From Todiramphus chloris collaris (Eukaryota > Chordata > Aves > Coraciiformes > Alcedinidae), in assembly GCA_025345505.1 (NCBI GenBank), contig JANVCC010000152.1:3109318-3173317 (forward strand): a stretch of 64,000 nt of DNA, read 5' to 3'. Both the position numbers and the translations under genes were made by a program. Below the pieces are notes generated by a model, which made no database searches, was not told the origin of the DNA, and was given only the letters and a program-made list of their open reading frames with translations. The stretch's first letter is position 1; every line of letters starts with the position of its first letter. Positions 23,739-37,158 of the stretch are shown here, in pieces.

Positions 23739-26700
23739 ACATTCAGTGATAGGCAAGATCAAGTGTTTACTGTTTCTGGAAAACCATGGAGAGACCCTCT
23801 CCTGCTTTCACATTGGGTTTTCATTGTTTCATGGGATTTTTTATGTTTTCTTAAAAGCATCAGAATCTTTCTCACCAGATGTTTCAGCGTTTGATATTTA
23901 AATGATAATGAATAAATGTGAGTCATGAAGCAAGCAGCTGGAATGTCACTTTAATTTGTTTCTAGGTTTTCTTGTGTATATTACCTCTTTCCTCCTTCCT
24001 CTATACATGCCTTCTGTTATTCTGCATTTTCAATACAACGTAATTCCACACCCTTGACTGATTGCACCCTCTTCACACCCCTGCCCTTCCTTTTTGACAT
24101 CTGTCACATTCTGCACCTGTATCCACAAATAAGTGCAAAGAGAATATGAGTCGTAACCTGGGGAATACTTTTTTGACAGATAGTTGAACTTGTCAGAAAC
24201 GTTCTTCTAGCAAAATTACAGTTTTCATCATGCTTTTCAGCCAGCACACTGAGTGAGAGAGATTTGTCCACTTCTGCTGCTTCCTACTCAACAATTTTTT
24301 AAAAAAGATATTAATCTGACTGGCTGGTTTCCAATCACTTAGCTAATGTGGCCAGAATTCATCCATAATATTCTGTACCTGCAAAAGCATCCCAAATTAG
24401 AATTATGAGAAGAAATAATGACAAAATCTTTACAAGAGTTGTAAGATGAGACATGATGCAGAGAGCAAGGAGAAAGGACTTTGCTGGGTGGACATAGTAC
24501 TGGTAGTAGGAACACTGTTGAGACTAAAAAAATGGTATATTGATTGTAGGTGAGGGAAGCTGCTTTTCAATCATTCCATGAATGTGTTTTTTGATGAGTA
24601 TGACACTATCTGGATCATGCACATATAAATCTACAATGAATAAGCACTATTTCTGCAGTAACTGAAGTTGCAAATTCAGGCTCTCTGTTGCTTTTTGTTT
24701 CTGCTTACTTAGAAACACTCAGAGCATTTTCCAGATATAATGGAAAACTGATATCATGTAGTGGTAATTAAAGAAAAGATGAAACAAAACCCTTAGTCAA
24801 ATTAGCTACATTTAAAGAATAAAATTTAACATATTCACCACAGAATACCAAAGGTAAAAACAGAGCAAGGGGCTAGATCTCATGATTTCTCTTAGATCCA
24901 GATCATCCAATTTTACAATTCTCTCTGCTGCTTACAGAAATAGGGAAGGCTTCATAGCTGCCTTAGAAAAGTGTTGGATATTTAAAAGTTATTTACTTAC
25001 TATGCAAATTTTTATGCTGTTGGAGATGGTAACATCCTTCTCTAAAAATTATATTACTTTTCTTCATAATCTTAAATAAGCATGGTGTCTATGCAAACAG
25101 AAATAACGATCTGCAGTATGATTTCACTGATACTTACCAATATTTTTTGAGCAATAGAAAACAGCAAAATGTGTTTCAATTCACTGTCCTGTGATTTGGG
25201 CACAGTATTTTGAGGGTAGACAGAAAAAAATCCAGGGAGTAACAATTTGATGTGAGACAAAATGGAACTTTTCATTTGTTTTCAGAAGAATAACCCCCCT
25301 GATTTCCATCATCCAAAATGGTGTCTTAGATTTACTTTTGAAGTTATGTAACTATTTTAATTGAACTCTTAAATGTTAGAACAGTTTATAAAAGAAAACA
25401 GCTGTTTTGAAGCAAAAAGTGGAAAAGTTTTCCTCTAAAAGATGGCAGAAATAATATTGGAAATTTCTCACAATCCCTGATTATCCACTGAATTAGATCA
25501 ATTTTTCTTTCCAGAACTGTAACCTTGAGAGGTTTCTTATTCATCAATGAAATATAACCATTCCCATCTTAAACAGCCAAGGGAACATAAATCACTAAGT
25601 ATTAGGGAATTAGTAATTAAAACACCCAGCTGAGGCTAAGAGATGCCTAAGTCCCAGCAGTCCAGACCTGAGCCTCTCCACTTCATGAGAAACATCATTA
25701 ACAGCATCAGTGGAAGGGAACGGAATCCTGAATTAATCTTTCCATCTTTGGCCGAAAACTGAAGTGTTGTGGAAAGGCTTCATTGAAAGTGCTTATTCTG
25801 CAGTCATTTCTGGGAGGGAGAGGGGAGCCGGGATTGAGAGTCTGGGACCTTGCAAGACCATTATACACTGTGTTTGCTTTTGCATGTAAATTTTTTTTTC
25901 AGCGTCCTCCTGCTTCTTTTATTTCCCTTTTTAATGAACCTATCAATTAAGCATATGAAGCAAAAATAGCATAATAGAAATAGTGAAGTTTTCAAATATA
26001 TTGCCTTAGGGACCTGTCATAATGCCTTTCTAGTTTTCAGAAAGGGGAAGGTTATTGATTATTTCTTGCCTTCATGTAGCCATATAAGTTTTTCCATGAG
26101 CAAGAGCTGGAGTAGTGAACTCACTGAATCATAGCTGGCAAAAGAGAAATGTTTTGAGATCCTGAACTGTGATGTCTCTGCTCTTGTGACTGACGGCTCC
26201 ATGGTAACTATGTCCAGCAAAAGATGAATGCACATTCTTTTCTGCTGAGTGTCTTCATAGAAGTACATGGAGATGAAACAGAACTGAGTAGGATTGGCAT
26301 AGTGGTCTAGAGAATGTTAAAACTACTTTGAAAAGCTGTGAGGAAATCTTGATCTAACTGAAGCTATTGGACCGGTTCCTCTGTGACATAATGGAGCCAG
26401 GATTTCATCTTGTAGAACGCAGACAAGACTGCTTCTTTGCTATAAAGGTTTTATTTTATTCTATAAATTCAACTGCAAAGACAAAAGTTTTCCTTTCAGT
26501 TCTAGAGCAGTATCCAAGAACTACAGAAAAAAAATATTCTGTTTTCTTTTTACTTCTGTTGTCTGATTTTATTTGCTCAGACTTGACAATGTTGTACACA
26601 GAAATAAAATATAAAACCATTGGAGATGATAAAAGCGATCAAAGAATATAAGAATATTAACACACTAAATCTGACATCTTTCATTCTCTCCTGTTTTTTG

Positions 26701-28447
26701 TCAATGTATTTATTTTACGGTCCTACAGTATTGTTATGTCCAGCAGGGCCAAGACCTCCTGCACAATCCACAATCCAGGATGTTTTTCAGTGAAAGAAAA
26801 TGTTCTGACAAACCTATTTGGTTCTCAGGCTGAATTCCTATGTCAGTCAGTGCACATTTTCTGTGGGTGACTCCCTAAGAATGGGATTTAGGGATATGAC
26901 CCACTTCAAGTAGCATCTAGTTCTCATAAGCTTATTAAGATGTGTATTTGCTTGTTACTTTTGACCACTGTATTTTCATAATAATGCTGCAGATAGCTCT
27001 TTGTCCCACTCTCCCACTCTGCTTACACCAAAAGGCACTGCAGGCAGCAATCGCACCTTCCTCATTAAGGCACCAATCAATGCCAAGCAGGTAATTCCAC
27101 ATGGCAATTAAGTAAATTAAGTTTCAGGGAGAGATGAGCCAGCAGGTCTACTAAAGAGTCAAGGAAGCCCTATGGCTCCCTAAGTCTCTATAAAGAGTGT
27201 TGCTGATGTCTTAGAAGTACAAATTCTGGTATTGAAAAGCTAATATATGGCATATATTCAGGAGCTCAGTTTGCTGTAAGAAAAGACAAAATACTTTTAT
27301 TAGCTGCCTAAGTACACAGGTTCTCAGGTGACTTCTTAATAGATTTCCCAGTAGAGCTGCTCAGAGGCCTGACATGGCTTCTAATAAAGCTCGTCTTACA
27401 CTGACTTTATGCCATTTAATTTGCACTCTCAATTCAGTATGTGTTTTCTGATATCTCAAATTAAAAGAACTATGCCGTATCTCACTGCTGAATTGAAACT
27501 ATATGTAATTACTTAGTGTAAACATGCAGTTAAGGTAATACAGTTCTTCAAGCTATGAATCAATGTGTAAAGTTACAACTAACAAATGCACATAGAAAGT
27601 GTGAATTATTCATTAAATACTCATGAAGAATCATTAAACTGCAAACGCTGATAGTGTTCCCAAAATTTCTAGAAGTGCTGCAGTAAAGATAATCAAACTT
27701 AACTGGTTTTATCCTTCTATCTTTGGTTTCATATCTTTCAGAAGAAGAGAAAAAGCAGATTCTAGTTCACAATTGAAAGTGTTTAAATCAGTAAAGCTTA
27801 AGATGCACAAGGTCTGAATCTAATTTTTTTTGTTGAAATAGAGTTCCTGATTCAATTCCATTTGATAGGTTCAGCATTTAACAGTCTGAATTAAAGACAC
27901 ACATTACTTAAAAATTTCACCTTGATAAAAAATGTTGGGGAATAATAATTCATGTGACACATAGTTTGGATATTTTAGGCTACTTAGATGAGATATGTTT
28001 GTTTCAGGTCATAGAACAGAGAACACTTTCTAGTGACAAGAAATGCTTATTCTATCTTGAATGTTAATCAAATAAATAAATTTACTTTAGAAAATATACA
28101 AATATACAAAAAATATACAACTAAAAATATGAGACCAGAATATGATCTCCTTTGCAATGTAAACTCAATCATACACATAGAGTGTGCTGCTCAAGCATGC
28201 AGCATACAAGATTCCATGTACGATACCTGCCTGACCTTATGTGGCAAAAGGTAAGTCTCCCCAAAGTCTCCTGACTTTTAAGTTAACTCAAACACATCTT
28301 TCAGATATAGTGTAATGCCTCTGTGTGTAGATGTACAAATATATATATGTATGTATGTTTCTAAATATGCAAAATAATTATTGTAAATTGCAGCCACTTT
28401 TGTTAATGAAGTCAAAATGGTTTATACACAGATTTAATCATTGGAAC

Positions 28448-28480
28448 TTTTTTTTCTTTTTTTTCTTTTTTTTTTTTTTT
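28448..28480. repeat. T-rich tract with two C interruptions
   Basis: T8-9 blocks separated by single C followed by an uninterrupted T run. Confidence 0.9.
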
Positions 28481-28794
28481 GTAATGAATTAGTGGTCTTT
28501 TTCTGCTTAATTTTAAAGAAAACTTTATATTTTTGGCATATTATAAGGACATAAAACCGGATATTTATTTCTTATGTGTTAAGTGAATGATTCTATTAAA
28601 GAACCTAGTTGCAAAATAATTATTAACACAGAAGTTAGTTACTGTTAGTTACTCTGTCAGTGTCTAAGCCAAAAATTAGAATCGCTAGCTTTTATATGAA
28701 GAAAGCAATGTGGTTGTTTTTAAAAAGCAGACTGATTATTTATACACCCAAATAATTTATTTTTTTTTCTGAATAAACTGAACAGATTAAGCTG

Positions 28795-28814
28795 TTTGTT
28801 TCCATGGAAACAAA
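28795..28814. promoter_or_regulatory. 20-bp perfect palindrome containing an RFX X-box-like core
   Basis: The plus strand reads TTTGTTTCCATGGAAACAAA, which equals its own reverse complement. The inner 14 bases, 28798-28811, fit the palindromic X-box GTTNCCATGGNAAC bound by RFX-family factors (established consensus). The outer TTTGTTT also resembles forkhead half-sites. No gene or promoter is visible beside it, so a distal element or chance are both open. Confidence 0.4.
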
Positions 28815-30949
28815 GGTTAATCAGAAGATCTTTTAGAGTTATCACCTCAAGTGCATACAACAAGCACAAACTGAGAATGAACCAGGAAAGAAAGAAATTA
28901 AAAACTGAGTGAGATACTGAGTGATAAGTAAAACTTGTTCCATTTTTACCAAAATATGCCTATCATTTTCTGGAACCAATTTAAAATTAAATTACTTTTT
29001 AAGGAATTTATTTTATTAACATGTGTTGATATGCATATTTCAGAAACATACATAGTCTTGTCCACAACTGCTTCAACTTTCATAATATATCCTTAACATA
29101 CTGATACTTGGAAGTGCCAGCTTATTGGGCATCTGGTTTGATCCATGATATATCACATACTTTTTCTGGGTAAGGGTTGCATACAGAGTCAAATGAGTAT
29201 TTCAGGATGGAAGATCTGTTAGAGATTGTTCCTACCAGGCTGCTTTTGAAATTATATCATTTTACAGTACCTTTTAGCTATTCTTTAGAAAATTCTTCTA
29301 TCTCCACTTGGGATTATCAAGTCTTTGAAAAATGCATAAAAAAAAAGAAGGTAGAGATATCAGAGAACATTATTTTCCTGGTCTTGTCTGGGGTTTAAAT
29401 TTTGCTGAGTTAAACTGCTTTTAAATGACAATTGCTGTGACCACTTTTTCCAACTGCCATTTGGACAAATTTTGTCAGTGTGCCAGAATGACGACTGAAC
29501 ATGAATGGTTTGTCTGAAAACCTTTCTAGCCAACCTTTAGAAGGACTATCAAAGTCCTCCACCAATAACACCTGTAGTAAAAAAACACTCCTAAAGGGAC
29601 ATGAGCAGAGGTGATAGAGAAGAATATCTCCTTGCCCCATATTGACATGGTGCCTGAACATATCTACTCAGATACCTTGTCTGCTAGGTGAAGAATACCA
29701 GAGTGAGAACTATGTTTCCTCCCATCAGTACCTCAGACCAAGAAGATTGACCCAGGAGGAATGTTTGTGATAGTTCTAGAATGTGATTAGTACAGTAACA
29801 CTGAGAACAGTGGTAAAATGACTCTAATAATATTTGATAACATTTTTAGCATTTGTCAATGCAATTTTACTGCAGCTCTTTGAACATATTCATATTTCCT
29901 TCGTGCCCACATCTGTGTTCCCATGTTTTTAGCAGTTAATTCTTTTACACAGTACATTTACTGACCTGGAAATATATCAGGGATGGAAACAAGATGAGTG
30001 TTGAGGAATGACACTGTTATTTCAATTACTACAAAACTGAAAGTATAGACATATACAGGAAATTTAATTCTCATCTGCAGCATTTCTCATGATTTCTAAA
30101 GAGCAGCATATTCACATTGTTCATCGAGAAGAACTAAAGAACATCTGAGTTTTTTTCATCAGTACTCGACAGAGAGAACAGAATTGTCTGTCTACATAAG
30201 GGAGGGAAACCTCACTTTGGCTACTCTGAGATGCAGGAGACACAGGTTCCAGTTTCCACTACTGTGAGGATTTAATTACTTGCTATTAAGAAGCCATATG
30301 GTTCAATATCATGTAAGTGCATATATGCTATAATGAGAAATTTAGGGTCCAAATAACACATGAGCGCTGTTGTCAGGACTACTAAGAAATTTTTTAAAAG
30401 AGATTTTTCGGATATTTGGAATGTTTTTCATATTCTGCTTTTCTGGGCAATACCAGTGAAAACAGTAAATCATAATGGGAGCGATTTTAATTTCCTGGAT
30501 TGAAAGTAGCAACATAAAAGTGCACAAACTAGCTGTTGCATTGTTTGGTTTCAATGCATGTCTGCAATCACAACGCATGTGTGCCACTGTAATACATCAC
30601 CAGTCTCACAGCACTTCAGTTTAAGATGCAGAAAATGGGTCATGTTTTCATAAAAGCCCCATAGAAATTAAAATAGTATCTTGCTTAAACAGAAGTTTGG
30701 TATATTCTGCATCATCAGTCTTGTTGTGATCCTTGCTGACCCTAGAAAACTCACCTCTTTGCTCTCTTGTTTAAGAAAGGAAGAACAGGCAAGGTGTGGA
30801 GTTCAAACCCTCATGCACAGTAACATGGAATCCAAAAATATTTCCAAAGCAAGGAGCTAAGAACTTAAAAGTGCACATTCGTGTACAGGCTGTCCCTAGC
30901 AAGATATTGTCAGCATAAAATGGCTTCCTAAATCAGAAACTTTATTTTG

Positions 30950-31960
30950 AGGTAAATTGCAGACAGAGAAGGTGGGTATTGCAGAGTGCTCTTTGTCCAT
31001 GTCTGTGGGGAGCTTCCTGTTGCCTGTGAGAGCACAGTATGGCGCAGACTGGGGCTGTGTGGACTTCCTTGTCCTCAGGTCAAGGGCTTTGCAGAAAGCT
31101 GCAGAAATCTCTGGCTGTGAGAGGCTGAGGAGAGAGGTGACAGGAGTGCACCAAAGTATAGTTGTGTTCATGTCTGGGCCTGAGGATGTCAAAAATAGGA
31201 AAATATGTACAAATAAGGGGAGCAGCCACCCTTGGTCACCATGGGCAGGCCCTGCCTAAGCTTTCCCAGACTCAGGCCAAGGTTGTCTGTCCCATATTCC
31301 CTCAGCAGTCCAGAGACACCCAACCTGAGGTGGCCATGTAACCAACTCCATCACCAGCCTGCTGCCCCCTGTAAAATGGACACTACATTGCTGGGGCTGG
31401 TGCCAGTAGCAGATAGCTCAAAAATGGCACTGGCCAAGTATTACTTTGATTCCTTATCTTCACATTGATGTACTTGAAGAAAGTTACAAAACTCTCGAGC
31501 TGAGTGGAGGAGGACAGGGGTGCACTATGGTCTGTCCATGTCCTCCTTGGGTCCTCTGGCCCTAGAAAGCAAAAGAAGATCACCCACTAACTCTTGTTTC
31601 ACAGGCAGCCCCTGCATCCCTATGTGTGGCCCAGCTGTTCCCTTTCCTGCCCTCTTCTCTTGTCCTCTCACCTCATCCTTTGCTCACTCACTAAGTCACC
31701 TCCAGGCTAGGCTGGCTCACTGTGCAGCCCTTTGTACACCCTTCCTGGGCCAGCTGTGTCACCAACCCCCCTGTGACATGGCCCCAGCCCACAGCTCCTG
31801 ACAAGAAGGACAGCTGCTGTTCTGAGTGGGCACAACCTCTTGGCTGAAGCTGCAGTCACATCACAGCCCCTCATCTTCTTCAGCCCATCCCACCTCCCCT
31901 TGGTCTTCTCCTTGCTGTTAGGACTGGTGTAGGGGCAGGTGAAGCCCAAATAAATCTGAT
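30950..31960. other. GC-richer patch without a recognised gene
   Basis: Compared with the AT-rich flanks this kilobase is clearly richer in G and C and holds open frames of 78-101 codons on both strands (for example 30957-31259 plus, 31520-31801 plus). None shows a domain or motif I recognise, and frames on both strands are expected where stop codons are scarce. It may be an old repeat, a processed or decayed exon, or a regulatory island. Confidence 0.3.
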
Positions 31961-32046
31961 GTCTAAATACTGGGAAGCAGTTCAGGTGTTTAACATACTG
32001 ACCTAGAGCTACTTGGGCTGTCTGAAAGCCTCATATCCTGTGATCC

Positions 32047-32111
32047 TAATATTTTCTAATATTATTTTCTTACATTATTTCTAATAATATTATTCTAATA
32101 TTAATTTCTAG
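32047..32111. repeat. Imperfect TTTCTAATATTA repeat
   Basis: Several imperfect copies of TCTAATATTATT-like units in succession. Confidence 0.7.
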
Positions 32112-33316
32112 GACAGATGAACAATCTATCTGAATACTAATCAATGTGCAGTTATGCTGTATGCTGGAGAAATTATTTCTAGTTTTTTAATGGTGATTAA
32201 GAATGTGTTTAACAAGTGTTGCAATGCTTATAAAAGAGGAATTAAGAAATTCTTAGTTGTTATCAGGTAAAATTCATGTGGTAACCTATTTCAGAATGGA
32301 ATCCTCATGCAGAATGCATTCAAGCTCTCCTAATTCTTTGTTGCTGTTATTAACATGGCTAAAGCTTGGAGTTCCTGAATTCTAAAATGATGTGCTGAGA
32401 CTTATTAAACTTCTGAAAATTCAGACTCTTATCTGCAATGTCTCTGAATTATGAGCAGTGCCATGTACATACATACTTCCTTTCAATTGTTCTAGAAATA
32501 GATTAATTATATATATTTAGGATTAATGTTCACATTGTTTATTTACACAGATTTAAGGCTATGGAGCCACCTTTCAATACAACATATTACAATCCTCAGT
32601 TCTGCTTGCTCACTCTATGACTATCTACCTTGTAATTTGGCTTTATCTCCGTTATTTGTACTAGGGAAAAGGAAATGAGGTTCTATATCTCTGAGACTCA
32701 TCTCACCACAAAACTTCAATGTTAACATAGTGTGCACTGGTTTGTGGGGAGTGTTCTCAACTTCTGTGATTACAATACAGCTTTAAACTCCTTACACAGC
32801 AAACAATATTGTATTCCTGATGTGATATTTCAGGTCAATTTTGGAAGACTCCAGGGGTTTCTGTTACCTTTAATGGGATGTTAAGTGCTGTCTAAAATGT
32901 GTGTCCATCATTAATACTGCTACTGAGGCCTTTCCTTTTATTTAAACTTTTATTATCACTGTTTATAAGAAAATGTTTTAGTTACAAGTCAGCCCATAAT
33001 TTAATTTGGGAAAAAAAAATACTAATCTCTAAGTATTTAAATTAAATATTTACATCTGCACTGTGTTTCCCTCATTGATTTTGAAATAGAGAGGAAGTAC
33101 AGAACACAATATTTTCAGTTTCTAGACTGCCACTGGAGATCAAATCAAGATGGCATCAATAGGTGATCTGTCATGACTTCTTGCATATCACATATCACAC
33201 CCCATTATATTTTATTTAATTACACTTTTATTAACAATTATAATTTATTATTTATTTATGTGTTTCATTTTCAGTAATTCCTTTGGTCTCTTCAGACTAG
33301 ACCCTTTTCTTCAATT

Positions 33317-34397
33317 AGAATCATAGAATCGTTTTGGTTAGAAAAGACCTTTAAGATTATTGAGTCCAAACATTAAGCTAAGACTGGCAAGCCCACCAAT
33401 AAACTGTGTCCCTAAGCACCTGATCTACATGTCTTTTAAATACCTCCAGGGGTGGTGCCTCCACCACCTCACCAGGAATCCTGTTCCACATTTTAGCAAC
33501 CCTTTCAGTGAAGTGTTTTTCCTGAAGTCCAAACTAAACCTCCCCTGGTGCAACTCTCATCCATTTCCCCTTGTCCTACCACTTGTTACTTGGGAGAACA
33601 GACTTGACCCCTACCTTGCTACAGCCTCCTTTCAGGTAGTTGTAGAGAATAAGGTCTCCCCTTAGCCTCCTTTTCTTCAGGCTAAACAACCCCAGTTCTC
33701 TCAGCTGCTTCTCATAAGACTTGTGCTTTAGACCCTTCACAAATTCTTTGCTTTTCTTTGGACATGTTCCAGAACGTCAGTAGTCCTTGTTAAGGGGCCC
33801 AAAACTGAACAAAGTATTTGAGGTGCAGCCTCACCAATGCTGTGTAGAGGGGTACAATCACTTCCCTACTCCTGTTGGCCACACTGTTGCTGATGTTGTT
33901 GGCTCTCTTGGCTACCTGGGCACTCTGCTGGCTCATGTTCAGGTGGCTGTTGATCAACACCTCCAGGTTCCTTTCTGCCAGACAGCTTTCCAGCCAATCT
34001 TCCTCAAGCCTGTAGCACTGCAGGGGGTTGTTGTGAAACAATTGCAGGACCTAGCACTTGGCCTTATTGAACCTCATACCATTGGACTCAGGCCATCAAT
34101 CCATCCTGTCCAGATCCCTCCAACAGGTCTTCCTACCCTCAAGCACATCTGCACTGCCACCCAGCTTCATATTGCCTGCAGACTTACTGAGGGTACACTC
34201 AATCCCTTCATCCATATCGTTGATAAAGGTATTAAACAAAACTGGCCTCTAGGGAACACAGCTTGTGACCAGGTGCCAACTAGACTTAACTCCCTTCACC
34301 ACCACTCTTTGGGCCTGGCCATGCAAATGTTTTTTCATTCCGTGAAGCATTCACCCTTCTAAGCCATAAGCAGTTTCTCCAGGAGGATGTTGTAGGG
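33317..34397 (-). mobile_element. CR1 LINE, about 1.1 kb, 5'-truncated
   Basis: The minus-strand element ends at 33317, where the plus strand reads AGAATCATAGAATCGTTTTG then GAAAAGACCTTTAAGATTAT. This is a CR1 subfamily with a GGAAAAGAC-type 3' end, unlike the GGAAGGGACC type at 12164. The body encodes RT C-terminal sequence: 33790-34041 gives [14 protein letters not shown] and [14 protein letters not shown]. The RT active site is destroyed: around 34165-34192 the usual FADDTKL reads SAGNMKL. The 5' break lies near 34397. Confidence 0.9.
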
Positions 34398-37018
34398 CTA
34401 ACAAAGGCAAAAAAAGCATGAAAAAGGTGTAAAAGACAAGCTCGTTAATATTGTTGCTTTGATTTGTTGTCTTTGCAAATTGGTAGTATGATTATTTGAA
34501 TCTATTCCCATAAAACATGCATATTTGAAAATAAAGTTATTTTCAAAATACACATTTGAATAGCAGCTTAATAAGACAAAAACAAGCAAGCAAACAAAAA
34601 AAAAAGACTCATTTAATAAGTGTATAGTCATTAAAATAAAGGATTCATTGAATAACAGGATTTCATGTTGTCTTTTCACAGTATGATAATAAAAGAATTG
34701 AGAAACCCCAAATGTAACAGAATTTAAAAACATGGAAGTTTGCCTTTCATAATTAGCATTTATCATCTACATCTCCCCTGTTTCTCAACTTTTTTTCAGA
34801 CCCCAAATCTTTCTTCTCTGTGTCAAGACATGCAGTTCCATGCACCTTTTCCCACCCAGGCAATTTTCCTATAACTATTCACAGAATTGCAAATGTCACA
34901 GTTCCCAGACCATGAACCTGTGCCACCTGGTTGAAGTTGGGTGGACTTAGTAGGTGAATGCATTAAATCATTTTGAGAGGTTAACAACCATACTCCACAA
35001 TGGTTAAATGAGGTCTCCCTAAGATGCATCTCGCTTACTTCAAGCTGGTATTAGTAACACATTTGTAGGTGGCCATCTCTAACAACAGATTTTACAAATA
35101 TATCAGGTAGTTATAAAGTGCTCAGTGTGTCATTCTCAGCATGCATCCTGTCCTCGGTACTCCTTGGAGGACTTTTGTGATGTGAATACAAGAAAGCATA
35201 AAAGGAACAGAGAAAACCCTGCTCCTATGTTTCATTGCAACTAGTAGAACAATGTAACTGTACCCCTTCACACAAATCTATAGTTTAGTACTCTAAATTT
35301 AGTGACAATTATAAGACTAAAGGATTCAAAAGTTATGAGCAAGTCCAAGTTGATTAAAACTTCACAGTCTTCTGTTTAGTGAGCATTATAGTTATTCTGT
35401 AGTCAGGAATGCTACACTTGCAACCTTTTACTTTTCTGAAGGTTACACGTCATTCTGCACTTTATAAATGAATTCAAGACATAGATGTATTCTATGGGTC
35501 TACTCAGTTCTTCTTGTCCAGAAATTTTAATTCATATGAAGATATAGGTATATGCTAAAATTATAGAATACAGTGGAGGAAAATTAAATGTCAGATTTTG
35601 ATATGTATTATTTGATAGTAGTCACCAGCTGTTGCCATTAATTTAACAAGTGATTTTTCTTAGCAACTCTCTGACATAAAGGGGCAAACTGTGTCTGAGT
35701 TCTTTGTGATATGAGCTGCTGCAAACAGAAGGAGGATTTTTGTTTACCTTACTCTCTACAAGTGGGGTTAATTCCTCTAGTTGTCATAATTCTCTTGAGC
35801 TGCTTATTAGAATTCAGGTCAAAATATAACTGATGAGAAAGCCATTTTAATGTATAGCTGTAGAATAAATCATACTACTTTATTGTTACCCTAGTAATAT
35901 TTCTCCCTTATCTTTTCTGTTCTTATGCTATCACTTTTGAACATAGAATCAGAAGTAATGTGACTTGAGTCTCTCAAAAACAAAGATAATTTTTCATACT
36001 AGAATATAACATTTTAAAACCTGTACCTTAGCATTTGTTGAAACCTCCAGAACTATAGAACTTCTGTTTTTACAGAAAGTTTTGAGTATATGTTAGTATA
36101 AGATCTTTTCACTGATTCTAAGGAGCAGAAAGTATCTTTGCATTGTCAATCTGATAGAAATCCCCACATACAGATACATGTTTCAGATTTTTTCCTAACT
36201 TTTAGAATATTTGGCCACCACAACCCCATTCTGAGTCAATGTGCAGTGGAAGACAACATAAGAGAAACAGCTATATTACCTAAAAGACTTTCTTGATTGT
36301 TTCTGCTTCTGAATATGAAAAAGTGTAAGCAGAAATGAATAAAGGCAATTTGTGAAATTTGAAATTATGTTATCTATGCATTGTATCTATCCACTTGGAG
36401 GGATTTCTTTTGTCTAGTTTTATGATTTGTGTCTGTAACAGCTGACAAGATCAAAATCCTTAACTGATTTTGTTTCTAAACACAACTTCCATAAAGCTAG
36501 GAAACACTATCTCATTTTACAGGGAAATCAGTAAAGAACAGGTATATTAAACAACATGATTATATGATATAGGACACCATAGCTGAACCAAATCTGTAAC
36601 TTTTTCACTCCTGAGTCCACCGTCATACTCCTTTGTATTAATTTTATCTCGCCTGTTTTCCCGTTCACAATGTTATGCCACAGTTATCTATTATACAGAT
36701 CTGCTAAGCCACACCTGTGATTCTAAGAGCTCCGTTTATTAATGATGCCCACTTATGGGTGGGAGTAGTATGCTGCAGTCACCTTATCCATTTGCTATAT
36801 CTGACTCTGATCATATTTTATACAAATTACAAATGATGTAGGAGTGCTGGGGGAACATATGGTTAATTATTTTACCCAGACACCCTTTATCATTTCTCAT
36901 AGAGTCATTCTTCACCTACAGAGAGAGCATAAGGACTCTTATTGCTGTGTTTTGTCATATGTGGCAATCATTAGTTCTGCATTTTATTTTTTACCCATTA
37001 TGTTTATTTGTGGATTCT
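34398..37018. other. Unique AT-rich sequence between two CR1 copies
   Basis: No gene, LTR or CR1 tail recognised. The longest chance frame is 122 codons (34398-34766 minus), hydrophobic and without a known motif. Confidence 0.45.
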
Positions 37019-37158
37019 TAGAATCATCTAGATTGGAAAAGACCTTTAAGGTCATCAAGTCCAACCATTAACCCTACTTTACCAAGTCCACTACTAAGCC
37101 ATATCCCCAAGTGACACATCTATATGGCTTTTAAACACATCCAGGAATGGTGACTCAA

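Larger units (their letters stand above)
23224..33316. other. About 10 kb of unique AT-rich DNA, no gene recognised
   Basis: Only short chance frames. Listed separately: a TATA-type microsatellite at 23671-23738, poly-T at 28448-28480, a 20-bp palindrome at 28795-28814, a GC-richer patch at 30950-31960 and an AT repeat at 32047-32111. No CR1 or LTR ends were seen. Confidence 0.5.

Noticed and set aside
23533-23742. Tyr/Ile-rich minus-strand frame
   Set aside because: Translation of a TA microsatellite.
33787-34362. Plus-strand 191-codon open frame
   Set aside because: Antisense to a minus-strand CR1 RT region; no independent motif.
34398-34766. 122-codon hydrophobic minus-strand frame as a membrane protein
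   Set aside because: AT-rich DNA gives Phe/Leu/Ile-rich chance frames; no start context, domain or neighbouring exon supports it.
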